The translations under genes and the position numbers were made by a program. 64,000 nt of DNA from Ptychodera flava (Eukaryota; Hemichordata; Enteropneusta; Ptychoderidae), in NCBI RefSeq assembly GCF_041260155.1, contig NC_091941.1:38884747-38948746 (forward strand). Reading direction: 5' to 3'. Positions 1 through 16,600 of this stretch are shown here, in pieces (within the stretch, counting starts at the first letter, position 1; each line of letters opens with the position of its first letter). Under the pieces are notes generated by a model, which made no database searches, was not told the origin of the DNA, and saw only the letters and a list, made by a program, of their open reading frames with translations.

Positions 1-1423
1 TCAATCTCTACATCTCACTCAATAAGTGAAAGGTATTACAGCCTACGCAAGTACAATGATGTGATGATTGTTATTGTATCACATACCGGTGAGTATATTG
101 AATAATATAGCAATCTCCTTGGTGGAGATGTGAACATAACTACTTATGCTATATTTGCAGTTACATGTAGAACACACACACACAAGCTCTTATTTAGAGA
201 GAGATTCCTCTTTTGATCGACATTTCATGCCAAAATTAAATATACTGTTATGATGTAAAAGCACTAAACCCCCTCAGCAATGGTTATAATCACTCAGTTT
301 TGACCAGTTTATGACATACACTCGCTTGTGCATATTAAATTGTCAAAACTTCATATATGCACAGTTTGCTATCACTCATATCTTTACATTGTGAACTGCT
401 TAAAGAGTGGTGGTAAACCATTGATAGTTGTGGATTATTGCTTACATCAAATATTTCTGCCAATTAGCCTGGATCTGAGAAATATACTGGTGAATGATAG
501 TGTAATAATAATAAAGTACGCTTAATGCACCTAATTTCTGAGAGCAGTGAGTGCTCGAGGCACAAATGACATTACATGACAGTCAAGACAAGTTAAGGGC
601 TATATGAAAGTAAAACAATGATGATGATGACAATGATGATGATGTTGGTGATGAAGGTGAAGATGATGAGGGTGATGTTTTATGATGGGGTTGCTGAAAT
701 AATAACATCATGACTAATGGACACAGGTGTTGTGTACATGGAAAACAACATACCCAGGGGCACTGAGTAATATTGGAAGGTAAACGACAACTCATGACAT
801 ACAAAGAAATTTGCGTAAGGGATTAAATCACAATTTTTACAGTGACCTTGGTTCATTGAATACAGAGTTTGATCGGGCCCAGTAGTACAAACTTATATTT
901 ACACAATGAAAAATAAATTAAGGTTTGGGTTTGAATAAACATGGTGACAGTTGTAACTGGTAATATATAAAGCTTGGAAGTAGAACGACAACTGCAGATA
1001 TGTTGGATTATGGTGTATACGAGCTTGTACTCCATCATGTCCATGGTTGGATCACAGTCCCTCCGCTCACTGGGTGGGATGCTTGAATACTGCACATATG
1101 TTGGCTTCGAAAATTTCACCTGCGGCTAAGATAGCTGCAGTACCATAGATAGAAGTTTCGCTTGGGTTACATAGGTTAGACTGTGGAGCCAGAGCTTTGC
1201 TTATGCCGTTCCATCCCAAACATCGAGCTAGTAGTAGTACTGGTATGCAATCTGCATCAGCTTCACTGTCCCTTCTCACGAGTATTGCACATCCTTCGTT
1301 GGTGGTAGTGGTACTTGACAAAGCCACTAAGACCTCAAAAAGCCTGACAAGGGATTGACGTTGGTAAAATATGGACACATTGCTACGGACAACTTTTTCT
1401 CGTACAACAAAGAAATATCTCAC
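1..1423. other. Non-coding flank with simple repeats
   Basis: No coding exon with recognisable homology was found. A GAT-rich imperfect trinucleotide run lies at about 618-690. A segment near 145-206 (TTTGCAG, ATGTAGAA, CACACA, AAGCTCTTATTTAGAGA) recurs in the same orientation near 1722-1777 with a few differences, so it is a dispersed repeat. The stretch would be intron of the minus-strand gene whose first exon may lie at 1424-1486. Confidence 0.5.
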
Positions 1424-1486
1424 CAAAGCTTCAGTGTACTTCTCATCAACGAAAAATTCATTACCCAATGCGAAGTCTTCCGCCAT
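1424..1486 (-). CDS. Possible first coding exon of a SUGT1-like (SGT1) TPR co-chaperone
   Basis: Read on the minus strand, an ATG at 1486 opens 21 codons beginning MAEDFALGNEFF and ending KYTEAL, directly followed by a good 5' splice site, GTGAGA (1418-1423). The motif FFVDE-Y-EAL resembles the N-terminal TPR helix of animal SGT1/SUGT1, a co-chaperone of HSP90 that acts in kinetochore assembly and ubiquitin ligases. The open frame continues past the donor to about 1067, but that part resembles nothing I know and is probably intron read-through. No second exon could be found in the remaining 1.4 kb, so the rest of the gene would lie beyond the left edge. Alternatives are a chance ORF or another TPR protein. 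Confidence 0.35.
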
Positions 1487-3905
1487 GTTGAACACTCGCT
1501 TCACAACAATACAGCGCCCTCATACAAAAACAAATGAATGAACACAACACTGGTATGGGTGAGTCACAGGCGTGGATTACCAATCAGTGCCCGTGTACTA
1601 TGATAGAGGATATGTTTGTCACCCAGGCGTTCAATATTTTTATGGATGATGAACAAACTATGGAACATTATGAAAATAGATATTCATTTAGAACATGATT
1701 TTGAAAGATAGACTTATGCACAGTATTTGCAGTAACATGTAGAATACACACACAAGCTCTTATTTAGAGAAAGATTACATATATGTACACTCGTCTATGG
1801 GGCGCATAGACGCAGAGCCGAATAGACGACAGGGGACTGTGACTTATGTTTTCACTGTCTTTGTAGGCAATGCAATAGAATATTAAATCGTTGTAGATGT
1901 AAATGACATGTTTTCAAGCATATCAAAGCATAGGGGCCTCAGGCTCCTTGTTTGTTTGTTTGTCTGTTTTAAGTGAATGTGTTTATTTGTTAGTTACATA
2001 TGACTATTTCCATATATATATAAAGAACCAATAAAGAGTTGTATTTGTGTTCATATTTGTCAATAAAGAACAGCAACTGTTTACAACTATAGTCAATAAA
2101 TGACACTTTAAAAAGTTTCTAAGACAATCCCATATATGAAATAAATTCTACCCTACCTTTGCCATGAGGAGTAAGCACTAATGTGTGCCCACCACTCTCT
2201 GTAAATAATCACTTTGTGAGTGATTAGAAAAAGTGAGTATTCATATATGGGATTGTATTAGAAACTTTTTAAAGTATCATTTATTGACTATATGTGTAGA
2301 AAAACAAACGAAACACTGTTCTTTATTGACAAATATGAACACATATACAACCCTTTAATGGTTCTTTATTGTATATGGAAATTCGTAACAAAAAAACACG
2401 CACGCACACACACACGCAAAAACACGGAGTATGAAGTATGATCACAGATCACATAATTTCAAAATGAAATTTTGCAAAAGCTTAAAATTGGTTTAAATAC
2501 TGCTTATTTGACTTCAGTGCTGCTTCAGTGCTGTATGTTTGTGCCAAGTAGGATTAAATCACTTTCTGAATTATGAGATCATTGGCTATGATATCTACAA
2601 TGTATAGAACTAGGATAGGATATTTCTGAGAATGAGTATGTCACATCTATTTGTGAATTACATGTTTAAATGTGCAAGACAAGGTCATAAGCATTGCCAG
2701 GCTAGATGATCTTTGAACTGTGGACAGAAGAAGATTGACAGAGTGAAGTCTGCTAAAAACTTTATGAAAATAATTTATGCCTCACACTGATTTGTAGAAC
2801 CCAAGCAGAACATGTACTTTGGAGCTCATACACACACACTGAGTATTTTTGTATAAATAAAGTTTTATTTAAAATTGTAATAGTGTGAAATCACATAATT
2901 GTTTCTAGTGTTTGTATAGTTTATGATGGTCACCTACATAACATGCATTGAAACTTATTTTGTAATCTGCAAGAAGGAAGTTGTATATTGTCTATATACG
3001 TCATTGTAATGATCATGTACAAAATATTATTACATAAATGAATATACAATTGCTTTTTAATCATGGACAAAGAGAAGGAGTCTTACAAGAATAAGCATTT
3101 CTGAGAACGCTTTTTAAGTTTTTTCGTTTTTCCTTGTAGTCAACTTCATCATGTTGCAATGTCAGGGCATCAGTCAAAAACCATTCTTTAGATCAGCATT
3201 CAATCTTGGAAACTTTCTACTTCACATAATGAGCAAAGTATTAAACTACTCTGAAATTACGGTTTTGATTTGATGATGCTTTCCAGTGAAGACATTGAGC
3301 AAAGTATGCTACACTCTATTTTCTTTCAATGTGAAACAAAAGATATACCCAAACAAAAAACAGGGACAGTCAACCTCTGTGCCATGTCTAAGTCTTAAGA
3401 ATTACATGAGTAACAATGTGACAGCAAGTTAGCAGTGTGTACTGTTCGTAACATCAAATCACAAACACTTCTATGAATGACCCTGCTCTAAGATCTTGCT
3501 ACAATTCACTTTGAAAGAGAGCAAGAGAGAAAGAGAAAGAGAGAGGGACAGCCCAGAGACAATTTTACTTATCCGATCATCTACAGTTTTCAGAAATATT
3601 TCCCTCAGAAGTATTTACCTAGCTGTACAATATATTAGATTTCCGAGAGATGAAACCTAAATATGGTTCTCCAGGTAGTCTATCAAATGTCTTTTGCACT
3701 TATACAAATACACAGTCCATATCACAACAACTTACAATGATAAAAATCTTTGAAACATCTGCGAAAAATAAAATTTCCTATCTGCATTTACATCTTGCAA
3801 GATAAATGAGTTTTTGAAGCTGAAAACTCACTAGTAAATAAGTTAACACTTTGCCTGTGAAAACTATTGAAGTGATATAATACATAAAACTGAAGATCCA
3901 AATAT
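1487..3905. other. Intergenic region upstream of the YIPF4 3' end
   Basis: No exon is recognised. The stretch holds the second copy of a dispersed repeat (about 1722-1777), a fold-back element (2007-2381), short CA and GA runs (about 2398-2425 and 3520-3550), and AT-rich sequence that probably includes the YIPF4 3' UTR. A minus-strand AATAAA (2864-2869) is a candidate polyadenylation signal, which would imply a 3' UTR of about 1 kb; this is weak. Confidence 0.5.
2007..2381. mobile_element. Fold-back MITE-like element
   Basis: The two ends are long imperfect inverted repeats. The left arm (about 2007-2140) reads TTTCCATATA, then AAGAACCA, TTCATATTTGTCAATAAAG, AGTCAATAAATGA and CCCATATATGA. 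The right arm (about 2247-2381) is its reverse complement with scattered differences and ends TATATGGAAA. The central loop is about 100 bp and no ORF is present. It looks like a non-autonomous DNA transposon that folds into a hairpin. No clear target duplication was seen and the superfamily is not assigned. Confidence 0.6.
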
Positions 3906-9193
<5,288 letters not shown>

Positions 9194-10025
9194 TTCTGCT
9201 TCGTGGCTACTATACAACGCCACCAAATATCATCTCGCACCTACAACTACGATATAGTCTCGTCCGTAACGAGATGTTAAAGCCAGCTCGCGGGAAATTT
9301 ATAAAAGTTGCTGTATCTCGTAAGTATAATACAATGAAAGTACTTTAATATACCTACCTTGAATCTACACGACCAAACTCTAAAGTGACTTTTTCTTGCA
9401 ACTTCAAGTACTACGCGTACAGTATGGTTATTTATATAAGTGCTGGTGTTTCATTAGCGCTCGAGCACTCGTCTGGCCTATAGTGGATCCACTCCGATAG
9501 TACATTCAGACCTACACAAAATACACAAAATACTGTTCAGAGAAACTACCGATGCATATCGTGACCGCGCCTTACTATAGTTAATATGCTACAGCTATAA
9601 CTATGGACCCTATTTCCGAGGGTCTGTACTGGAACTGCCTGATCAACTGATCATTATCATGTATATTCAGAATAGTAAATGAACCAATAACATTATTTTT
9701 TACACTTTTGTCATGACTTATAATGACTTGTTGGCCTGTTTAGAGACTTACAGTTACTCATCAGATTCAATAGCTGTTGTGTTACACCTTTAGGTTTGAC
9801 GGGGTTTCCCAGAGGCTACCCTGAGAATATAAATACAGTTGAACTAAAGGACAACAGAAGTTTACCTATCTTCCAAAACTTTAGCAAAAACAACTGTTAA
9901 ATTCTGAATATCCTGAAGGTCGTCTACAGAGTCAAATGGTTGCTCAGTAATGCTCAACTTACCAAAAATATTATTAAGTTTAATGCATTTCAATTCCTAT
10001 CACACTTTCAGTATAATACTATGCC
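9194..10025. promoter_or_regulatory. Shared intergenic promoter region of YIPF4 and EXO1
   Basis: The 832 bp between the divergent start codons of YIPF4 (9193, minus) and EXO1 (10026, plus) is the only upstream space for both genes, so it must contain both 5' UTRs and core promoters unless distant non-coding exons exist. It is less AT-rich near YIPF4. I see no convincing TATA box at a defined distance from either start. Calling it a bidirectional promoter is inference from layout. Confidence 0.5.
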
Positions 10026-13000
10026 ATGGGTATACAGGGTTTGCTACCATTTCTGAAGGATGCAACAGAACAGACAAATATAAAGAAATATGCTGGTTAC
10101 ACAGTGGCTGTGGATACCTATTGCTGGCTACACAAAGGTGCCTTTGCTTGTGCCATGCAGCTTGCCAAAGGAGAAGAAACTGATCAGTGAGTCTTTTTCT
10201 AATCTAAATTTCCAAGATGTTTTTCATACATCTTGACATATTGTAATGAATTGCAATGACAGAACGTTTAGGCAAAATGCAAAAATTGTAATTAATGCAG
10301 ATGTAGTGGTATAACATACCAGGAAACATGCATGTCAACTTAATAAAGTGGATTAATTGGTTGTTGCTTTATTCCAATCTGCCAAAACCAGTCATTAAAA
10401 CACATTCTGGCCAATATCCTTTTTGATTTTCCTGGTTATTAGTGAAGGATAGGCCAGATAAATGGCTAAGCTTTATGGCTATCTCACATGTTGCCATAGT
10501 TACCATGGACCAAGGGGATGGCCTTTATATAGTACTTTTGTCAGTGTAAGGTTATTGACATTATTCGATTTCAGCATGATGCCAAAGTTTTCTCAAGATT
10601 TCTTAAAGTTTCATTGTTTTATAATCAGCAAATGGTTGGTAGAGGATATCTACAACTACAAACAATGAGTTGTCAGAGTTCATTAAGATAGACTAGACAT
10701 ACTATGGCCATTTCTGAGGTTTTTAAGAATAATTTGTCCATTTCAACTGGAATTCTATGAAGCTGAGGTCTCCACAGAAGAAATGTGATGGAAAAAACAA
10801 TTGCAACTTCAGTTTCCCTCTATTTGTCAATCAATTTATTAAAATCATTCATTGACAGGTGAATTATACCCTAAATAAAATACCGTAATATGGTACCAAG
10901 GAGTTTACAGTTGAAATCAACAGTGTTATATGTATTACATATTGCCAAGTCAGCAAAATATATGTGCAGAAACTGATTTACTTTTTCTAGTTTTAAACTT
11001 AATGTGTCTTTATGTTTTTCAGATATGTTAGGTATGTGTTGAAATATGTCAATATGTTACTGTCAATGAAAGTGAAACCAATCCTGGTATTTGATGGCCG
11101 CAATTTAGCATCCAAAGAAGGCGTTGAAAAGGCTCGCAGACAGTAAGTCAAACATTCAATTCTCTGCCTTTTACTGAAATATTGTAATGACGGTCTTAAA
11201 ATGACTGACATTTTGACTCAGTATAAAGCACTCAAAGCATCTTGGGCGAAACGTTTCTTGAAAGATAAAAACTGTACATTATTGGATAGCATACAACCAA
11301 GTTGGATTTTTATTCCTAATTTTTATTTATGTAAAAATAACCTTGATGTAATCAGTTTCTACAGCAACTTTACAAAACCAGTAGATTGTCCTTGTACTGG
11401 TTCTCTGCCAACATTTTATAGAGAAATGATCCTTTATCTACACGAATCTTTTGAAGGTAAAATTGAAAAGCCTAATTCCGTGACGTCATTGCTGCAACAA
11501 GTAATCTGGTCTAACCAGTTTATAAGGTATAAAAATAAAACTCTTTTTTTCCCGGAGTGGATTAAATCTGGAATTTTGTTTGTAAAAGATGTTATTACTG
11601 GGAAGAAAATAGATATGCAGAAAATTATAAATATAATTGTTAACAAACGTAATTATGTAAATGAGCTTTTTTTGTTTAAAAATGCAATGAAACCCTGGAT
11701 TACACTGCTAAGTGAAAATACCAAACCCTCTCGAAATTTTACACTCAATAGAAATATTTTTGTTAATTTTACAACTAAGTCTTTCTATCTTGACTTGCTT
11801 CAATACAAAATAAAGAAATCGTATGTGGAGGCTATGTGGTCCAAGACATGCAATTTGCAGAATGTAAATGGAATAATATATGGGAAACAAGGTGCAGTAG
11901 ATGTTCCTTTGATAGAAAACTGTGTAATTTTGTTTTTAAATTTATACATTGTATTTTGCCTTGTGGTCTAAAACTATTCAAATGGAAAATACGCACTTCT
12001 CCATTTTGTGCTTTTTGCCACGTGACAGAGAACCAAGTACATATTTTCTTTCACTGTATTAAAGTTCAGTCCTTTTGGAATGAGGTTAGACTTCTTATCA
12101 GCAGACATTTTGACATTGATCCCATAATCAATATGCGATCATTGATTGTCGGCATGCCAAACAAGGCGGTGACACATTTGATCACTATTGCAGTGTTTTG
12201 CCCAGAGTGCGTTCTTGCGTCTTTTGACGCAAAATTAGCAACAATGTCCCGCAAAAATACCGGACATGGGTCACAGGGACGCACTAAAATCAGGGCTAGA
12301 ATTGTAAGTCCAGCGTCCACAGAGAGACTACTTAGCTAATAGCTACCAAATTACATACTTGATAGCCCGTACAGTTATTGCTTCTCTATTGAGACAATGA
12401 AACATTTAAAATTTAGTCTATTTTTTTCGTCACAATGTAAACACTATTGGAAAATCAGTTAGTCTGTTACAGTTTACGATTCAGGGTATGAGCAAGGCGA
12501 TGTGCGTCCACTGAGCCCTGCAGCCTTGGGGACAGACTCAAATACCAGGCCACGTACGATCCCGATAACCAGGCAATGATTTCGGAAGCGGAAGGCTTGT
12601 AAAAAGAACAACAAACTTTTCACAAAGCAAATTTTATTGACCACCAACTTTGAATGAAACTTTAACTTGTAAATACATGTTTATGCTAGTACAGTGAAGT
12701 ACGGAGAATCAAATTTTCAGTCACTATAATACTAGCCCGGGCACATGGCATCAAACGGAATTGACTGTACGTGTATTTGGTGTACTGGAAGCTCATGACT
12801 TCACCTAAAAATATCATCAACCCCACAATTTTGTTGAAACACTATATCCCTGACTTTCAAAGTAGTAATTTGCCTTAAATTTCCCCAGAAGGAATCTCAT
12901 ACAACTCTCCGATCGTCTGCAGGCCAGAGAGATCGAGGTCACCATGCTGAATTCCTTATATAGTCAAGACCCCCTAGCTCGATTGTAGCTGATCTTAACA

Positions 13001-13615
13001 AGAACCACCTAGCTTGTCAAAACAGCTTTATGGCAATGTGCTATTGCTATCATGAGGATCAAGGAGTTCTAGATTTGTTTTCAAACTTTATTTTTTGCAA
13101 TTTTCAGGGAAAATTGTCAGTCATTGGAGCAATTATAAAAAAGAAGAGAACTTTATAGCAGTAATAAAAAAAACCAGGTTACAATGTGCATCAAACTATT
13201 GTCTTCAACCACTTCTAGTTCTGGAGTCATAAGCGTAATGAACATCTTCTTTATTTCTGTTAAACACATGTAATGCAGTCACTGGCAAGAATCACCATAA
13301 AAGAAAAATGTGCATGAAATTGATTTTATCATGATGATGTTTTTTACAATTCGAAACTGTAAATACAACGACGTTAAAATGACTTTGCCACAAACCATTA
13401 TAGGAGACGTCCAGCAATATTAATTTTAAAATGAATGTATACCTTTCTGCCTTGGTGACTTGACTTTGCTTTGCGTTCTTCGCTCACACATTGACCCCTA
13501 TTGTAACTGAGTGTCCCCCTATTTTGACAATCATGGGACACAGTGTCCCACCTTTACAATTCCTGGGCAAAACACTGGTTGATAGTTTCAGCCTATACCA
13601 GTATACATCATTACA

Positions 13616-13657
<42 letters not shown>

Positions 13658-16600
13658 ATATTTTATTTCATTGTATAAAGTTTTCCATTTCTCTTTAGCT
13701 CTTTTACGATCTAGAAAAGATTCACAGAATATGGTAGTCTCCAAATCGTGTTGAAACACAGCTTTACATGGCTTTTGTAAACACCACGCCTTAAATATCG
13801 AATACATTGCAATAGCAGTGTTTTGCCCAGGAATTGTAAAGGTGGGACACTGTGTCCCATGATTGTCAAAATAGGGGGACACTCAGTTACAATAGGGGTC
13901 AATGTGTGAGCGAAGAACGCAAAGCAAAGTCAAGTCACCAAGGCAGAAAGGTATACATTCATTTTAAAATTAATATTGCTGGACGTCTCCTATAATGGTT
14001 TGTGGCAAAGTCATTTTAAAGTCGTTGTATTTACAGTTTCGAATTGTAAAAAACATCATCATGATAAAATCAATTTCATGCACATTTTTCTTTTATGGTG
14101 ATTCTTGCCAGTGACTGCATTACATGTGTTTAACAGAAATAAAGAAGATGTTTCATTACGCTTATGACTCCAGAACTAGAAGTGGTTGAAGACAATAGTT
14201 TGATGCACATTGTAACCTGGGTTTTTATCATTACTGCTATAAAGTTCTCTTCTTTTTTTTTTTATAATTGCTCCAATGACTGACAATTTTCCCTGAAAAT
14301 TGCAAAAAATAAAGTTTGAAAACAAAATAGAACTCCTTGATCCTCATGATAGCAGTAGCACATTGCCATAAAGCTGTTTTGACAAGCTAGGTGGTTCTTG
14401 TTAAGATCAGCTACAATCGAGCTAGGGGGTCTTGACTATATAAGGAATTCAGCATGGTGACCTCGATCTCTCTGGCCTGCAGACGATCGGAGAGTTGTTG
14501 TATGAGATTCCTTCTGGGGAAATTTAAGGCAAATTACTACTTTGAAAGTCAGGGATATAGTTTTTCAACAAAATTGTGGGGTTGATGATATTTTTAGGTG
14601 AAGTCATGAGCTTCCAGTACACCAAAATACACGTACAGTCAATTCCGTTTGATGCCATGTGCCCGGGCTAGTAGCCTATATAGTGACTGAAAATTTGATT
14701 CTCCGTACTTCACTGTACTAGCATAAACATGTATTTACAAGTTAAAGTTTCATTCAAAGTTGGTGGTCAATAAAATTTGCTTTGTGAAAAGTTTGTTGTT
14801 CTTTTTACAAGCCTTCCGCTTCCGAAATCATTGCCTGGTTATCGGGATCGTACGTGGCCTGGTATTTGAGTCTGTCCCCAAGCCTGCAGGGCTCAGTGGA
14901 CGCACATCGCCTTGCTCATACCCTGAATCGTAAACTGTAACAAACTAACTGATTTTCCAATAGTGTTTACATTGTGACGAAAAAAATAGACTAAATTTTA
15001 AATGTTTCATTGTCTCAATAGAGAAGCAATAACTGTACGGGCTATCAAGTATGTAATTTGGTAGCTATTAGCTAAGTAGTCTCTCTGTGGACGCTGGACT
15101 TACAATTCTAGCCCTGATTTTAGTGCGTCCCTGTGACCCATGTCCGGTATTTTTGCGGGACATTGTTGCTAATTTTGCGTCAAAAGACGCAAGAACGCAC
15201 TCTGGGCAAAACACTGACTGTCAACCATTATCTAATGCTAGAATGTGGTCTACCTGTACTATTGACTGAATATCTAGGCAGCAAGTGATAGCATAATACA
15301 GTACCAGACAGTTGAATGTACTTAAAGCCCATTTTATAGTAGTAGGAATACCAGGTAATACCTGGTTAACTTAAATGAGGCTTTACAATCATCATGCATT
15401 CTACAATCATTGTTGAATTCAAATGCCCTGCAACCTAATTCAAACTATATCCTTTTCAAGATATGGACTAACCAGTAATATGCATATGTTGCCCAAAACA
15501 CTAATAGATAGTTTGTAATCTTTGGATAACCTACAGTAAAACCCCATTTCAGCCCTGAGATTTTCATAACACCAAAATTCTCTCTGGTATCAATTGTGAT
15601 TCATCAGTGCTTTGCTGCATAGAACTATGAATGTCAACCACAGAACCGCAAAAGAAAGTGCAATGTATATTGCTTAGAGATGGCTGAATTAATGTTCAAT
15701 GTTGCATCCAACTTTGTTCATGTAGACGCAGAGAAACAAACCATGCTAAGGGGAAGCAGTTTCTCAGAGAAGGTAAAGTGAGTGAAGCCAGGGATTGTTT
15801 TACTAAATGCATTAACATAACATCCAAGATGGCATCAGATGTCATGAAGGTAAGCTTTGAAATTGTTTATTTTTCCAGATTATGAATATCAATATCTGTA
15901 TTCTACATTCAATTGATAAACGGAAAATCTAACCTTGTGCAATGTGATGCTGGAGTTTCCTTGTGCTGTGCATGAAACACTACTGCAGATTGACACAAGT
16001 TGTTTCACAGGTGTCATATCATGACATCAATGACCTTTGCATGCTTCTTGTTTCTCTCTGCAAGGCTGCAAGGAGTCTGGGAGTTGATTGCATTGTGGCT
16101 CCTTATGAAGCGGATGCCCAGCTGGCATATCTGAACAGAATTGGTATTGCTCAGTGTGTGATTACAGAAGATTCAGACTTGACAGCATTTGGATGTGATA
16201 AGGTTTGAACTACACTGCCATACTTGTCTTGTAAATCAGTGTGAATTTACTCTTGACAGTTTCTATAATGATGCCATGAAAAGAAAGTAGTGACCCTTGC
16301 CTATACATTTACTGTGTGAATTTGCCAACACTCTGACAAATGGTAGCTATGTTCCATCATTAGCTTGTTGGAAAATCTCAGAGAAATTATGAAAGATTCT
16401 CTCACAGGAGAGTGGATCGCAGAAGAGATGTCTGGACATAATTTCATATAATTCATTTTTCACGCTACAGTTTGTGTGTACTCAGTTTGAAAAAATGCAG
16501 AACAATTGTTTTTATGGAAACCAATGATGTGAGTTAACAGAGAGAATGGTAGCCCGTTTTAAGTGTTAATAAATTAGTGGTATCATGTTTTGCTGACATA

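Noticed and set aside
1067-1423. Long open frame continuing the putative SUGT1-like exon
   Set aside because: It follows a good GTGAGA donor, shows no TPR helix pattern or other homology, and is best read as intron.
12066-12339. Short open frames on both strands at the LINE/hAT junction
   Set aside because: They run through the terminal inverted repeat of the hAT-like element and recur in mirror image at 15087-15269; they are by-products of the repeat.
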